Assembly: GCF_000348725.1 (NCBI RefSeq)
Contig: NC_020813.1
Coordinates: 496,001-560,000, forward strand
Source of the DNA: Pseudobdellovibrio exovorus JSS
Lineage (GTDB): Bacteria; Bdellovibrionota; Bdellovibrionia; Bdellovibrionales; Bdellovibrionaceae
DNA length: 64,000 bases
Reading direction: 5' to 3'
The position numbers were made by a program, and so were the translations under genes. This document shows, piece after piece, positions 49,893 through 58,943 of the stretch. How positions within the stretch are numbered: the stretch's first letter is position 1; each line of letters begins with the position of its first letter. Below the pieces are notes generated by a model. It made no database searches, had not been told where the DNA came from, and worked only from the letters and a program-made list of their open reading frames with translations.

Positions 49893-50384
49893 CTATTTCA
49901 GTGCGGCTTCTATGTCGGCTTTAATATCTTTTGGCTCTGTATTAGGTGCATAGCGTTTTAACACCTGCCCATCTTTGCCAATTAAGAACTTGGTGAAGTT
50001 CCATTTAATAGCTTCAGTGCCTAAAACACCAGGGGCTTTTTCTTTCATAAACTGATAGACAGGATCAGCTTCGCCACCATTCACATCGACCTTACTTAAA
50101 ACGGGGAAAGTCACGCTATAAGTTAATGAGCAGAACTGTTGGATTTCGCTGTCAGAGCCGGGCTCTTGAAAGCCGAATTGGTTGCAAGGAAAGCCTAGGA
50201 TAACAAATTGATCGTGTGAAAAGTTTTGGTAAAGCTCTTCAAGTCCTTTGTACTGTGGAGTGAATCCACACTTACTGGCCACGTTCACGACCAAAGCGAC
50301 TTTTCCGCGGTGCTGTTCTAAGTTGTAGTTGCTGGCACCAGCTGCTTTTACTGAGTAATCGTAGAAGTTTTTTTCTGTCGACAT
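49893..50384 (-). CDS. Glutathione peroxidase family protein (Cys type)
   Basis: Thiol peroxidase of the GPx/BtuE family, 163 residues, cytoplasmic or periplasmic without visible signal. The catalytic tetrad appears as Cys in NVASKCGFTPQYKGLEELY, Gln in FPCNQFGFQEPG, and Trp-Asn in KWNFTKFLIG. The active residue is an ordinary Cys, not selenocysteine. Such bacterial enzymes usually accept thioredoxin rather than glutathione. GAGGA lies 8 bases before ATG. It detoxifies organic peroxides in other bacteria. Confidence 0.93.
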   Translation of the reverse strand: MSTEKNFYDYSVKAAGASNYNLEQHRGKVALVVNVASKCGFTPQYKGLEELYQNFSHDQFVILGFPCNQFGFQEPGSDSEIQQFCSLTYSVTFPVLSKVDVNGGEADPVYQFMKEKAPGVLGTEAIKWNFTKFLIGKDGQVLKRYAPNTEPKDIKADIEAALK

Positions 50385-50555
50385 ATATTATCCTCGCTGG
50401 ATTTTTTTAGTTTGAGTTAGGGAAGTCTTTTTAAGATTAGTTTTTTCATCACTAAATAGCAATAAAGAGCTCGTCGCATTAGATATGTCTTATTCTGAGA
50501 CGCATCTCAAGTTGGACCAGAAAGTCTCCGATAAACAGGGATGAGGTTCTGTAAT

Positions 50556-52520
50556 ATGAGGGAAAAAAACAACCAACCGAATTTTACAATTTTATGGGGA
50601 TTCAGCCTCTTTGTGTCTGCTGTGCTGATTTTTTCTTTCCCGTTTGAGGCTTCTGCTAATGGAAGTTCATGTGATATCAATGCATTACAAAATTACTCAT
50701 TTGCTGGGCAGAAATTTCAATCTCAACTAGGTAGCAGACGTGCATTCTGCGTAGAGGCAAAAGATGATGATACAGCAAGACGTGCATGTAGCAATCAGCG
50801 TGGTGAAGGTTATCGCTTCATGGACCCAGGAAGCACTCAATATACGAGCAGTGCTACTTCCGATCAAAGCTTAAACTATTATTACTGTATTCCAACTACG
50901 AATAACCAAGTGTTGCGTCGAGAGATGTGTAATCAAGCCAATCAAAATAATCCAAGACCAAATGAGTTACATAGTTATCGATGGATTAATGATAAATGCC
51001 AGTGCTATCAACATAACCCTCCAGAAGGAAGAGGTTTAATTGAAGACTGTAGCCAGCCAGACCGTGTTCAGATTGCGGCAGCGGAACCACCTCCACCGAC
51101 TGAACAAAATCTAACGGAATCTGATGAGGCCACGGTTGCGTCAGCCCCAGCTGTACCACAGCAGGGGGTGATGCAGAGATTCTTAGCCTGCGTTGAGCAG
51201 CAGCAGTCTTTTGCCAATGATTGTAAAACTGTTGCGACTTCTGCGCGTACAACTTGTGATCCGGATAATGGAAGTAATGGCAATACGATGCGTGATATCG
51301 CGTCGGGAGTGTTAAGCGGTGCCGGTGCTATGTACACTATGGCTAATGCTAATTCAGGAACACAAGGAAATTGTTTTAAAGCAGGTTTAGTCGCAAACGG
51401 CGCACGTCTTTTATTAGAGCAGACAAGTGATAAGTGTTCGAGTGAAGTGAGTGAATGTAACAATCTTTGCGGAGACCCAGAAGAAAAATATAGTGAATTC
51501 AAGCAGGCATGCTCGGTTCTTCTTCCAAATGGCATAGGGTGGGAACAGGTCGAATCAAATAACTATGAGGTAGCTGAAGGTGCTGTTCGTGTGGTTAGTG
51601 AGGCAGAACTTACGACTGCACATGAGGCCTTAACAGTTGCTAATACAGCTATTCGTGATGGCTATCGCTTAGGTGATGAGATCTGTCGAGGTGACAGTGC
51701 CAATCGTAAAAATCTTTTGGATGATCTGTTGAATGGGGTGGGTAATGCTCTACAACAATCCATGATTTGCGCTTGTCAAACAGCTTCCACAGGAACAGGT
51801 AATGGCAGTTGTGATATTCCAACTGTGAATCAGTGCGAAACGAATCCTAACTTAGCCAATTGTAATGTGTATCCTCCTTTGAATGTTTGTACTCCCGGAG
51901 CGGGATACGATGCAGCCGCTTGTAACTGTCAGTTAAATCCGACAACGGCAGGCTGTTCGAATCAAGTGAGCAATGGTGTTTCAAGTTTTGCAGGCGGAGC
52001 GATTCGTCCAGCATCTGGAGACACAGTTTCTTTCGGAGCTTTAGCGGGATCGGGAACTAGTCGCGCAGCGAATTTAGATTTAAGCACTCCTGCAGAAGGA
52101 AGTACTTTAGACTTCTCTGGCCGTGGTGGCGGTAGTGGTCTTGCTGAGCGTCTACCTGGAGCTGGCCTCGGAGGAGGCAGCGGCGGTGGCATGGGCGGCG
52201 GTTCTGGTGGTGGCTCCGGTGAGCCAGCTGCAGGCGAAGCTGTGGTGGCTGCGGGCGAAGACCAAGGTGGAATGTTCGGACAACTGAAGAATACAATGGG
52301 CCGTTTCTTTGGCGGCGGCGGTGGTAAATCTAAAGACAATGGCAGCATACGCGTGAATAACAAGAAGCCAACAGATGGAGCCAGCCGAATTCGAGGTCGA
52401 GGGGTCGCGAGCAACAATGGCGTCGGTTCGAAGAATATGGACATTTGGCGCATGATGAACCAGTGTGTGCAGGGCGATACGTGTAAACGCAATATAAATA
52501 ACTATATCTTAACGCCTTAG
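50556..52520 (+). CDS. Secreted Cys-rich protein, paralogue 1
   Basis: Unknown function, about 654 residues. Signal peptide (FSLFVSAVLIFSFPFEASA) then a Cys-rich ectodomain. It contains C-rich modules (MICACQTASTGTGNGSCDIP, VCTPGAGYDAAACNCQLNP), a Gly/Ser-rich hinge (about residues 530-575) and a conserved tail KNMDIWRMMNQCVQGDTCKRN ending NYILTP. The same tail closes the neighbour at 52571-54844, so they are paralogues. Start uncertain: ATG 50556 has GAGG 9 bases upstream; ATG 50541 would add five residues but has its Shine-Dalgarno directly abutting. The role may be an outer-surface or periplasmic structural protein. Confidence 0.75.
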   Translation: MREKNNQPNFTILWGFSLFVSAVLIFSFPFEASANGSSCDINALQNYSFAGQKFQSQLGSRRAFCVEAKDDDTARRACSNQRGEGYRFMDPGSTQYTSSATSDQSLNYYYCIPTTNNQVLRREMCNQANQNNPRPNELHSYRWINDKCQCYQHNPPEGRGLIEDCSQPDRVQIAAAEPPPPTEQNLTESDEATVASAPAVPQQGVMQRFLACVEQQQSFANDCKTVATSARTTCDPDNGSNGNTMRDIASGVLSGAGAMYTMANANSGTQGNCFKAGLVANGARLLLEQTSDKCSSEVSECNNLCGDPEEKYSEFKQACSVLLPNGIGWEQVESNNYEVAEGAVRVVSEAELTTAHEALTVANTAIRDGYRLGDEICRGDSANRKNLLDDLLNGVGNALQQSMICACQTASTGTGNGSCDIPTVNQCETNPNLANCNVYPPLNVCTPGAGYDAAACNCQLNPTTAGCSNQVSNGVSSFAGGAIRPASGDTVSFGALAGSGTSRAANLDLSTPAEGSTLDFSGRGGGSGLAERLPGAGLGGGSGGGMGGGSGGGSGEPAAGEAVVAAGEDQGGMFGQLKNTMGRFFGGGGGKSKDNGSIRVNNKKPTDGASRIRGRGVASNNGVGSKNMDIWRMMNQCVQGDTCKRNINNYILTP

Positions 52521-52570
52521 AAGCCTCTTAAATACTCAAGAACAGCCTTCATTTCACCGATAAGCAGTGT

Positions 52571-54844
52571 ATGAAGGCACATCGTCGTTCTTATATTTTT
52601 AATTTCATATTTTCTTTAATATTCTTTTCCTCTGGGCTGGTTTTCGCACAGGCGACAAATCCACCTCCCACAGCAGCTCCAAGCTCTGGGGCTCCTTTAC
52701 CAACACTGGAAAATACGCCTCCTCCTACAGGAATGTCTCTTGGAGGTATTACTGCTAATCTTGGTCCTGCGGCTCAAGGCTTTGTAGAAGCCAATAGAAA
52801 TCAAACGAATTTCACAAGCAATTTAGATCAAATGGATGAGTCTCAGGCCAACAGAGCTAAAACAGATCCATGTGGTTACTTTTATAGAGAGCAAGGATGG
52901 GATTTAACAAAATTGGATTACATGGGAGTCCCTTTTTCTAAAAATGAAGCAAACCAAACAATCACACCTACTCGTTGTGTTGAGGCAAAAACAGATGCAG
53001 AGGCTGCCGATAAATGTGGTGGGCGCTTTGTAAATCCTGCGAACCCTCAGTATTTCAGTTCACAGGGGCAAGCTCGTCTAAGAGAGATCGCGAATGGACT
53101 TTTTGCGGATATACCTCTGGCTCGGGATAGTAACCCCTTTGGTTTTTATTTCTGTTTGGCAAGTCATGGTGCTAATGCGCCCACAGGTAAGGGACGTATT
53201 TGTCAAAATAGACGAGTTTTAGAATCACGATCCACTTGGCCAGCAGAGTATGTTCAAAATTTAGATGTTCAGTGGGCTGGTCGAGGTCGCGACGGAGATT
53301 GTAATTGTCGTTCTGATAGTGATGACTATCAGCTTTGTGTTCGACCCGATACGGATGAAGGCGCTGCTGCTATACAAAATCAAGTGAAGACAGATACTTG
53401 TGAAGCGAGAGGCTTTAGACGTGATCCTGGGCCAAGTTCGCGCAGCAATCAGAAAATGTGCCAATGTCCTAATGATGATCGTGTCTTTGCGCAGGGTAAT
53501 ATGGCTCAGTGTAATACCCCTGTACAGGCCCTAGTTCCACCGACAGAGCCTACAGACAGATTGAAAAGCTGCGTAGACAATTGGAAAGCACGTGCGGATC
53601 GCTGTGTACAAAGTTCGAATGTGGCGCGTACAGCGTGTGCGTCTTCGGATGCACAAAATGCAAATTCTAACAGCGCCATTGGTGTTTTAGAAACTGCCAG
53701 CGCATTTCACAATCAGCTTAAAACAGGTTCCGGAGCTCAAAACCAATGTTTCTTGGCGAGCTTGGCCAGCAGCTCTGGTTCAAAAGTTTTAGGGCGCTCG
53801 CAAGTGAGTTGTGATGATGAATACAATGCTTGTATAGGAAGTTGCCAGAATCAACTGCAAGAATTTGAGCAAGAGTGCCGTCAGTTTATTACATCGACAG
53901 AGGCCACCGGGCATGAAGCGGTTCAGACTCAATTGAATCAACAGTATTTTGATCAGCATCGTCCAGATATCGCGTCTCAGTTCACACGTGGGCAAGAGGT
54001 TTGTTCCGGAGAAGTCGCTCGCAGTAAAACTGCGCTCGAACAGACATTGGACAGTTTAGGTGATGCGACGACGACAGCAACTCGTTGTATGTGTCAGTTG
54101 TCTGCTTCAGGAGGCCAAAACTGTAACTCGATACCATCGGTGGCAACATGTAATGCAAATCCAAATGCTGCAGGTTGTGCGATTTATTCTTCTATTTCGG
54201 CATGTACACCAGGAGCTGGTTACAACGCTTTTGAATGTAATTGCCAAATAAACCCAAGTACTCCGGGTTGTGTAGGTAAAGTAGATCCTCAAACGAATCT
54301 TTCGAAGTTCGCTGGAGCCGATGTAAAAGCTGCGGCAGCAGCGAGTGTTGCGGGATTAACAACCTCAGGAATTGCAGGACAAACTTTCCGTACTTCTAAT
54401 GTGGATTTAGCGGCGGGTGGAACTCCATCTGCGACAGATCCTGAGTCTCTTCGACAAGGAGATTCGCTTTCTGCAGATGGTTCTGGTGGAGCTGGTGTGA
54501 TGTCTGTCGGTGGCGGTGCTGGTGGCGGACTTGCTGGCGGAAGTGGTGTTGGCCTAAGTGACGGTGTTCCTGTAGAAGGCGGTGAAGTCGACGCTTCTAA
54601 AGGCAGCATGATGGGGCAATTAAAAACATTAGCTTCGCGACTGCTGAATAAAAGTAAAGACAGTGGTAACGGATCTTTGCAAAATCAAAAGGCCTTACAA
54701 GAGCGAATGGCAGCACAACGTGGTATTGCGAGCGCACGAAAAGGTGTTGGTTCGAAAAATATGAATATCTGGCAAATGATGAATCAGTGTGTTCAAGGTG
54801 AAACTTGCCGTACAAATCAAAGCAACTATATCCTTTCACCATAA
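52571..54844 (+). CDS. Secreted Cys-rich protein, paralogue 2
   Basis: Unknown function, 757 residues. Signal peptide (FIFSLIFFSSGLVFA) before ATNPPPTAAP. It shares with its upstream neighbour the Cys modules (TRCMCQLSASGGQNCNSIP; ACTPGAGYNAFECNCQINP), the Gly-rich hinge, a QLKTLASRLL-like amphipathic segment and the tail KNMNIWQMMNQCVQGETC...NYILSP. N-terminal halves are more divergent (first Cys pattern in PCGYFYREQGWDLTKLDYMG). The two genes lie 50 bases apart in tandem, so they probably arose by duplication and are co-expressed. No enzymatic motif was seen. Confidence 0.75.
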   Translation: MKAHRRSYIFNFIFSLIFFSSGLVFAQATNPPPTAAPSSGAPLPTLENTPPPTGMSLGGITANLGPAAQGFVEANRNQTNFTSNLDQMDESQANRAKTDPCGYFYREQGWDLTKLDYMGVPFSKNEANQTITPTRCVEAKTDAEAADKCGGRFVNPANPQYFSSQGQARLREIANGLFADIPLARDSNPFGFYFCLASHGANAPTGKGRICQNRRVLESRSTWPAEYVQNLDVQWAGRGRDGDCNCRSDSDDYQLCVRPDTDEGAAAIQNQVKTDTCEARGFRRDPGPSSRSNQKMCQCPNDDRVFAQGNMAQCNTPVQALVPPTEPTDRLKSCVDNWKARADRCVQSSNVARTACASSDAQNANSNSAIGVLETASAFHNQLKTGSGAQNQCFLASLASSSGSKVLGRSQVSCDDEYNACIGSCQNQLQEFEQECRQFITSTEATGHEAVQTQLNQQYFDQHRPDIASQFTRGQEVCSGEVARSKTALEQTLDSLGDATTTATRCMCQLSASGGQNCNSIPSVATCNANPNAAGCAIYSSISACTPGAGYNAFECNCQINPSTPGCVGKVDPQTNLSKFAGADVKAAAAASVAGLTTSGIAGQTFRTSNVDLAAGGTPSATDPESLRQGDSLSADGSGGAGVMSVGGGAGGGLAGGSGVGLSDGVPVEGGEVDASKGSMMGQLKTLASRLLNKSKDSGNGSLQNQKALQERMAAQRGIASARKGVGSKNMNIWQMMNQCVQGETCRTNQSNYILSP

Positions 54845-54854
54845 GGATATAGTT
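54824..54854. terminator. Perfect 12-bp hairpin at the paralogue 2 stop, facing lysC
   Basis: AACTATATCCTT and AAGGATATAGTT pair perfectly around a 7-base loop (54836-54842). The TAA of paralogue 2 lies at the loop edge. The lysC stop begins at 54853, inside the outer arm end, so it may serve both convergent genes. No long T-run on either strand. Confidence 0.6.
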
Positions 54855-56064
54855 AAATTAACGAATGAAGTGCCTGAATAGCCTGCGATCTTTTTTCTGC
54901 AGGCACAATAAAATGTAAACTCAAATCAGATACAGTCGATTGAATGACGGGGATAGCAGCGCCTTTTAGGATAGCGGCTGTTTCGTGTAAATCGCTGTCC
55001 GTTACACTTTGTGTGAACGTTGTGGAAACACTGCTTAATTCAGACTGAGTGATCCTTGCGGGATGTGAACCTGAAGACATGAAGTCCTGCAATGAGGATA
55101 GAGTTTCTTCCGGTGCTGTGATCCAAACAGTTGAATTCTGTTGATGTAGAATCTGTATTTGGCCGACTTGGTGAAACTGCAGATACTTTTGAAAATCAAC
55201 AAGTGAAAATGTATCTAATTGAATTTCAAAAACACGTTGATAGGAATTGATTGCCAGCAAATGTTTTCTTTCAAAGGCAAACTCATGCGTGATAAGAGTC
55301 CCTGTGCTTTCCGTATCATTTGAGGTGTCGGTATTGGCTGCACCCACAAATAAAATCACCTGCTTTTGCGCAGCTAAATCGACTGAACGTTGATGTAAAA
55401 CTTTGGCTCCCCACTGGGTCATTTCAAGCAGATGACGATAGTTCATTTGCGGGATAGAGCGAGCGTTCAAGACAAGCTTGGGATCTGCGGTGTACACACT
55501 GTCCACGTCTTTTAGAATTTCACAGCGATCTGCTTTCAAATAGTCTGCAATCGCCACCGCGGATATATCAGAACCACCGCGCCCAAGAGTCGTGATCTCT
55601 TTTGTTTTCGGAGACACTCCTTGGAATCCAGCTAAGATCACGACTTTATCCTGCTCAAGAGCTTCCTCTACACGGAAAGCTTTGACTTCTAAAATGTTTG
55701 CATTGACGTGTGAATCATCTGTCAAAATTCCAGCTTGGCTTCCGGTGAAGCTGATAGCCGTACAACCTAGATCATTTAGGGCCATACTTAACAAAGACAT
55801 ACTCATGCGTTCGCCCACGCTTAAAAGCATATCCATTTCCCGTAGAAGCGGACGTGGTGATACTTGCTTTGCTAAATCAATTAATTGATTTGTGGTTTTT
55901 CCCATAGCGCTGACGATAACAACAACTTTTGCGCCTGATGTGTGTAAAGAGCAGATACGTTGTGCGACCTGTTTGATTTTTTCAGGATCAGCAAGTGTAG
56001 CTCCGCCATATTTTTGTACTATAAGCGGTTGGCGTTTTAGAGAAATACCTGTGGGTGTAGACAT
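54853..56064 (-). CDS. lysC: Aspartate kinase
   Basis: First enzyme of the aspartate pathway, phosphorylating Asp for Lys/DAP, Thr and Met. VQKYGGATLADPEKIKQVA opens the kinase domain. MDMLLSVGERMSMSLLSMAL, TLGRGGSDISAVAIADYL and CEILKDVDSVYTADPKLV follow. The C-terminal ACT pair (about 270-400) is shorter and divergent (VGQIQILHQQNSTVWIT), so allosteric control may differ. Length 403 is normal. It starts five bases after the MltD-like stop; asd is elsewhere in the window. Confidence 0.95.
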   Translation of the reverse strand: MSTPTGISLKRQPLIVQKYGGATLADPEKIKQVAQRICSLHTSGAKVVVIVSAMGKTTNQLIDLAKQVSPRPLLREMDMLLSVGERMSMSLLSMALNDLGCTAISFTGSQAGILTDDSHVNANILEVKAFRVEEALEQDKVVILAGFQGVSPKTKEITTLGRGGSDISAVAIADYLKADRCEILKDVDSVYTADPKLVLNARSIPQMNYRHLLEMTQWGAKVLHQRSVDLAAQKQVILFVGAANTDTSNDTESTGTLITHEFAFERKHLLAINSYQRVFEIQLDTFSLVDFQKYLQFHQVGQIQILHQQNSTVWITAPEETLSSLQDFMSSGSHPARITQSELSSVSTTFTQSVTDSDLHETAAILKGAAIPVIQSTVSDLSLHFIVPAEKRSQAIQALHSLI

Positions 56065-56069
56065 GAAAA

Positions 56070-57098
56070 CTAGTCTAGCGCATATTTTTTGTTTTGATCA
56101 CGGAAAAATTGGCGTGCCATGCCGAGTGATCCCAATGGAATGCGTATATGATGACCATCCACTTGTCTTGGAACGTAACCTAAAAGCAATTCTGCATTCA
56201 AATCACGGATGGCTTTCTTCGTTACATTCAGATGCTCAGCTAAATTTTCTAAATCTGTTCCTGCTGGCGCCCAAACCACCTCGTACTGTAATGGATACTG
56301 CGCATCTAAATCGCGAAAGCCGTACAAATTAGGCGCTTTCGCAATCATCATCGCAGCTAGAATTTTAGGAACATAATCCTGAGTTTCTTGAGGAAGGGCT
56401 TTAAGGCGGACAAGTTCCCAGTAGTCATTGGTGCCATGTTTTCTGATCTGACGACGCAGTCCATTTTCGCCCATATTGTAGCTAGCGGCTACGAGGTACC
56501 ACGAGCCGAACTCTTGACGAAGATCTTTTAGGTAACGAATGGCGGCTTGAGTGCTTTTTTTGATATCGCGTCGCTCATCTAACCACCAGTTCTTTTTTAA
56601 ACCATAGTTGCGACCTGTGGATTCAATGAACTGCCAAGGACCGACTGCTTTTGCAGTACTGACTGCAGTCGCAGAAAATCCACTTTCGATCATCACCATG
56701 TAGGCTAAATCTGTAGGTAAGCCGGCTTTTTTCAATTCACTTTGTAATAGCGGCATATACTTCGTCGATTTTTCCAGCCAGTTACGGAAAAAATTCTTAC
56801 CACGTGTTTGAAAAAAAGAAATCCATGTGGCTACTTTTTTATTGTACGTCACAGGTAAATCGAAAATGAAATGATCGCTAGTATTAGTTTGCTTCTTTTC
56901 CAGAAGCTTGAGCTTTTGTTTTAATGTCAGATCGGCTTGTGCTTGCGTCTGCGCAGCTGTAGCAGATCCAGAGTTAGCTACAGCCGGTGTGCGAGCACTA
57001 GCTGCGCCACCAGTTTGTGTAGAGGCAAAAGCCACTGAACTTAGTCCCAACTGAAAAGTTAGTATCATTGATAGAGATAGTTTTAAAAACTCACGCAT
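56070..57098 (-). CDS. MltD-like lytic transglycosylase with LysM-like tail
   Basis: Exported murein-cleaving enzyme, 342 residues. Signal peptide (LSLSMILTFQLGLSSVAFA), Ala/Thr/Gln-rich linker, then the SLT domain (about 105-240). The catalytic Glu is in YMVMIESGFSATAVSTAKA, followed by GPWQFIESTGRNYGLK and VAASYNMGENGLRRQI. The C-terminal region (about 290-335) resembles a LysM domain (GTDLENLAEHLNVTKKAIRD). It is divergent from flgF by 235 bases and may open peptidoglycan for the flagellar rod, or act in predator wall turnover; neither is shown. Confidence 0.88.
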   Translation of the reverse strand: MREFLKLSLSMILTFQLGLSSVAFASTQTGGAASARTPAVANSGSATAAQTQAQADLTLKQKLKLLEKKQTNTSDHFIFDLPVTYNKKVATWISFFQTRGKNFFRNWLEKSTKYMPLLQSELKKAGLPTDLAYMVMIESGFSATAVSTAKAVGPWQFIESTGRNYGLKKNWWLDERRDIKKSTQAAIRYLKDLRQEFGSWYLVAASYNMGENGLRRQIRKHGTNDYWELVRLKALPQETQDYVPKILAAMMIAKAPNLYGFRDLDAQYPLQYEVVWAPAGTDLENLAEHLNVTKKAIRDLNAELLLGYVPRQVDGHHIRIPLGSLGMARQFFRDQNKKYALD

Positions 57099-57151
57099 GT
57101 ATCTTAAAATTATGACATAAATATAGCTTTGGTCGATAGGTCATTTTTGAC

Positions 57152-57219
57152 AGTCGAGTTCGACTCCGTCGACAAATATATGACAGGCCTTAGACTCAGG
57201 TCTAGGTGACAGAAGACCT
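57152..57219. promoter_or_regulatory. Inverted repeats upstream of the flgF promoter
   Basis: AGTCGA-GT-TCGACT lies at 57152-57165, and AGGTCT/AGACCT arms lie at 57198-57203 and 57214-57219. They are 70-140 bases upstream of the sigma-54 candidate, at the distance expected for activator (enhancer) sites of the NtrC/FlgR type. The rest of the 57099-57333 spacer is AT-rich with no convincing gene. Confidence 0.35.
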
Positions 57220-57290
57220 TATCGGTCGTCAGATGCAAACAATAAAGTCTAGATTCTTTCCCATATCCTTATGTCGAGTCGAGGTCTTGG

Positions 57291-57306
57291 TGGCACTTGG
57301 GTTGCT
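57291..57306 (+). promoter_or_regulatory. Sigma-54 (RpoN) promoter for the flagellar operon
   Basis: TGGCAC-TTGGG-TTGCT matches the -24/-12 consensus: both GG and GC cores, correctly spaced. Transcription would start near 57316, before flgF ATG at 57334 (RBS AGGAG). Sigma-54 with an enhancer protein commonly drives hook/rod genes in epsilon- and deltaproteobacteria-type flagellar systems. Confidence 0.8.
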
Positions 57307-57333
57307 AATTTAATTATTTAGGAGAAAAGCATA

Positions 57334-58152
57334 ATGAGTACAAAAGGTATATTTACAGCTTTGAGTGGAGCATTAGCACAAACTCAAAAGATCGATACGA
57401 TTGCGAATAATATAGCTAATGTGAACACGACAGGCTTTAAACGTGATCAACAGACCTTTGGCGAGTACCTCACGGCATTTGAAAAAGAGCCGCAAGTTAT
57501 TCAAGTACCACGTGTGCCAGCTTCAATCGAAAGTTTTTACGACATGAATGGTGGAGACAAAGCATTTGTTAATTCCACTGGTACCTACACGAACTTTGAA
57601 CAGGGCAGCTTAAAACATACTGGTGGTAAGCTAGATGTGGCTATTGATGGTGCGGGTTTCTTCGAAGTTATGACTCCCTCTGGTGTGCAAATTACTAGAG
57701 CTGGTAATTTTACGTTAGATGGCGATGGACAATTAGTAACGAAAGATGGTTTTCCTGTGCTGATGGATGCTGCGGATGATACTCCACCGGAAGATCGCAT
57801 TATGCGTTTTACTGGGCAAGGTCAGCCTTCGATCTCGGACGCGGGTGAAGTTTTTGACGGAGCTCAGAATCTAGGTCGCTTGTCGCTTATTCAAGTGTCT
57901 AACCCAGACAGCTTATTAAAAGTAGGAAGCAATAACTATACATTCAAACCCGAGTTGCCATCTGAGGTCACTCGTGTAGCCACGCCGAATCTTAAACAGG
58001 GCTTCTTGGAAACAAGTAACGTGAACATCGTGCAAGAAATGACCGAGATGATTTCCGCACAAAGAGTTTTTGAAGGAACGCAAAAAGCGATCAGTGCGTA
58101 TGACTCAATGGCTGATAAATCGATTAATGTAATTGGAAATACAAAGGGGTAA
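57334..58152 (+). CDS. flgF: Flagellar basal-body rod protein FlgF
   Basis: Proximal rod subunit, exported through the flagellar type III apparatus, 272 residues. The N-terminal flg_bb_rod motif is IDTIANNIANVNTTGFKRDQQ, and the C-terminal assembly motif is QEMTEMISAQRVFEGTQKAI. Middle region GSLKHTGGKLDVAIDGAGFF is typical. AGGAG lies 12 bases before ATG. First gene of the operon under the sigma-54-type promoter. Confidence 0.95.
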   Translation: MSTKGIFTALSGALAQTQKIDTIANNIANVNTTGFKRDQQTFGEYLTAFEKEPQVIQVPRVPASIESFYDMNGGDKAFVNSTGTYTNFEQGSLKHTGGKLDVAIDGAGFFEVMTPSGVQITRAGNFTLDGDGQLVTKDGFPVLMDAADDTPPEDRIMRFTGQGQPSISDAGEVFDGAQNLGRLSLIQVSNPDSLLKVGSNNYTFKPELPSEVTRVATPNLKQGFLETSNVNIVQEMTEMISAQRVFEGTQKAISAYDSMADKSINVIGNTKG

Positions 58153-58157
58153 GCTAG

Positions 58158-58943
58158 ATGATTAAAAGTTTAAATACGGCGGCTACAGGTATGTTGGCTC
58201 AACAGAATAACATGGATGTTATTTCCAACAATATCGCCAATGTGAACACAACTGGCTTTAAAAAAGGCCGTGCTGAGTTTGAAGATCTAGTTTATCACAA
58301 TCTAAAAGACCCAGGTGCCGCTTCAGGAATGAATTCAATCACTCCGACAGGCGTACAGACAGGTTTAGGTGTCAGAACTGCTGCTATTCAAAAAGACTTC
58401 ACAGGTGGAAGCGCGATCATCACGCGTAATCCTTTAGATCTACAAATTGAAGGCGCTGGTTTTTTCCAAGTTAGAACTCCGGATGGGGAAATTTCTTACA
58501 CACGTGATGGCTCTTTTAAAAAAGATGCGGGTGGCCGTGTTGTGGATAAAAATGGAAATGCTTTGATTCCAGAGATCGTTGTTCCGCCGAATACAATGGC
58601 TTTAGAAATTTCACCATCAGGTGAAGTGCGCAGTATTACAGATCAAGCCGGAGAACCACAGGTTCTAGGGCAAATTGATCTAGCGAGTTTTATTAACCCA
58701 GCAGGATTAAAAAATGTAGGTAAAAATCTATTCTTACCTACGGCAGCTAGTGGTCAGCCACAGCAAGCACGCCCAGGAACTTCTGGTCTTGGTTACTTAG
58801 CTCAAGGTGAGCTTGAAGGAAGTAACGTGAATATCGTAGATGAAATGGTGAATATGATCAGTGCGCAAAGAGCGTACGAAACCAATTCAAAAGTTGTTCA
58901 GACTGCGGACCAAATGATGCAAACGGCGGTAAACATCAAATGA
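58158..58943 (+). CDS. flgG: Flagellar basal-body rod protein FlgG
   Basis: Distal rod subunit, 261 residues. ATGMLAQQNNMDVISNNIAN with VNTTGFKKGRAEFEDLVYHN, PLDLQIEGAGFFQVRTPDG and NIVDEMVNMISAQRAYETNSK are all FlgG hallmarks, with the YETNSKVVQTADQMM end. GGGG precedes ATG. It lies five bases after flgF. FlgE-like hook insertions are absent, excluding the hook protein. Confidence 0.97.
   Translation: MIKSLNTAATGMLAQQNNMDVISNNIANVNTTGFKKGRAEFEDLVYHNLKDPGAASGMNSITPTGVQTGLGVRTAAIQKDFTGGSAIITRNPLDLQIEGAGFFQVRTPDGEISYTRDGSFKKDAGGRVVDKNGNALIPEIVVPPNTMALEISPSGEVRSITDQAGEPQVLGQIDLASFINPAGLKNVGKNLFLPTAASGQPQQARPGTSGLGYLAQGELEGSNVNIVDEMVNMISAQRAYETNSKVVQTADQMMQTAVNIK

Noticed and set aside
51068-51535. 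Minus-strand ORF of 155 codons inside the first Cys-rich gene
   Set aside because: Antisense shadow of the Cys-rich coding region; no recognisable motif.
51962-52492. Pro-rich minus-strand ORF of 176 codons
   Set aside because: Pro-rich composition is the reverse of the Gly-rich hinge of the plus-strand gene, not an independent gene.
50556-54844. Tandem paralogues as an assembly duplication artefact
   Set aside because: N-terminal halves and much of the middle differ, so they are diverged genes and not a duplicated contig end.
57235-57315. A 26-codon ORF beginning ATGCAAACA across the sigma-54 promoter
   Set aside because: It would run through the promoter core and lacks a ribosome site, so chance is more likely.
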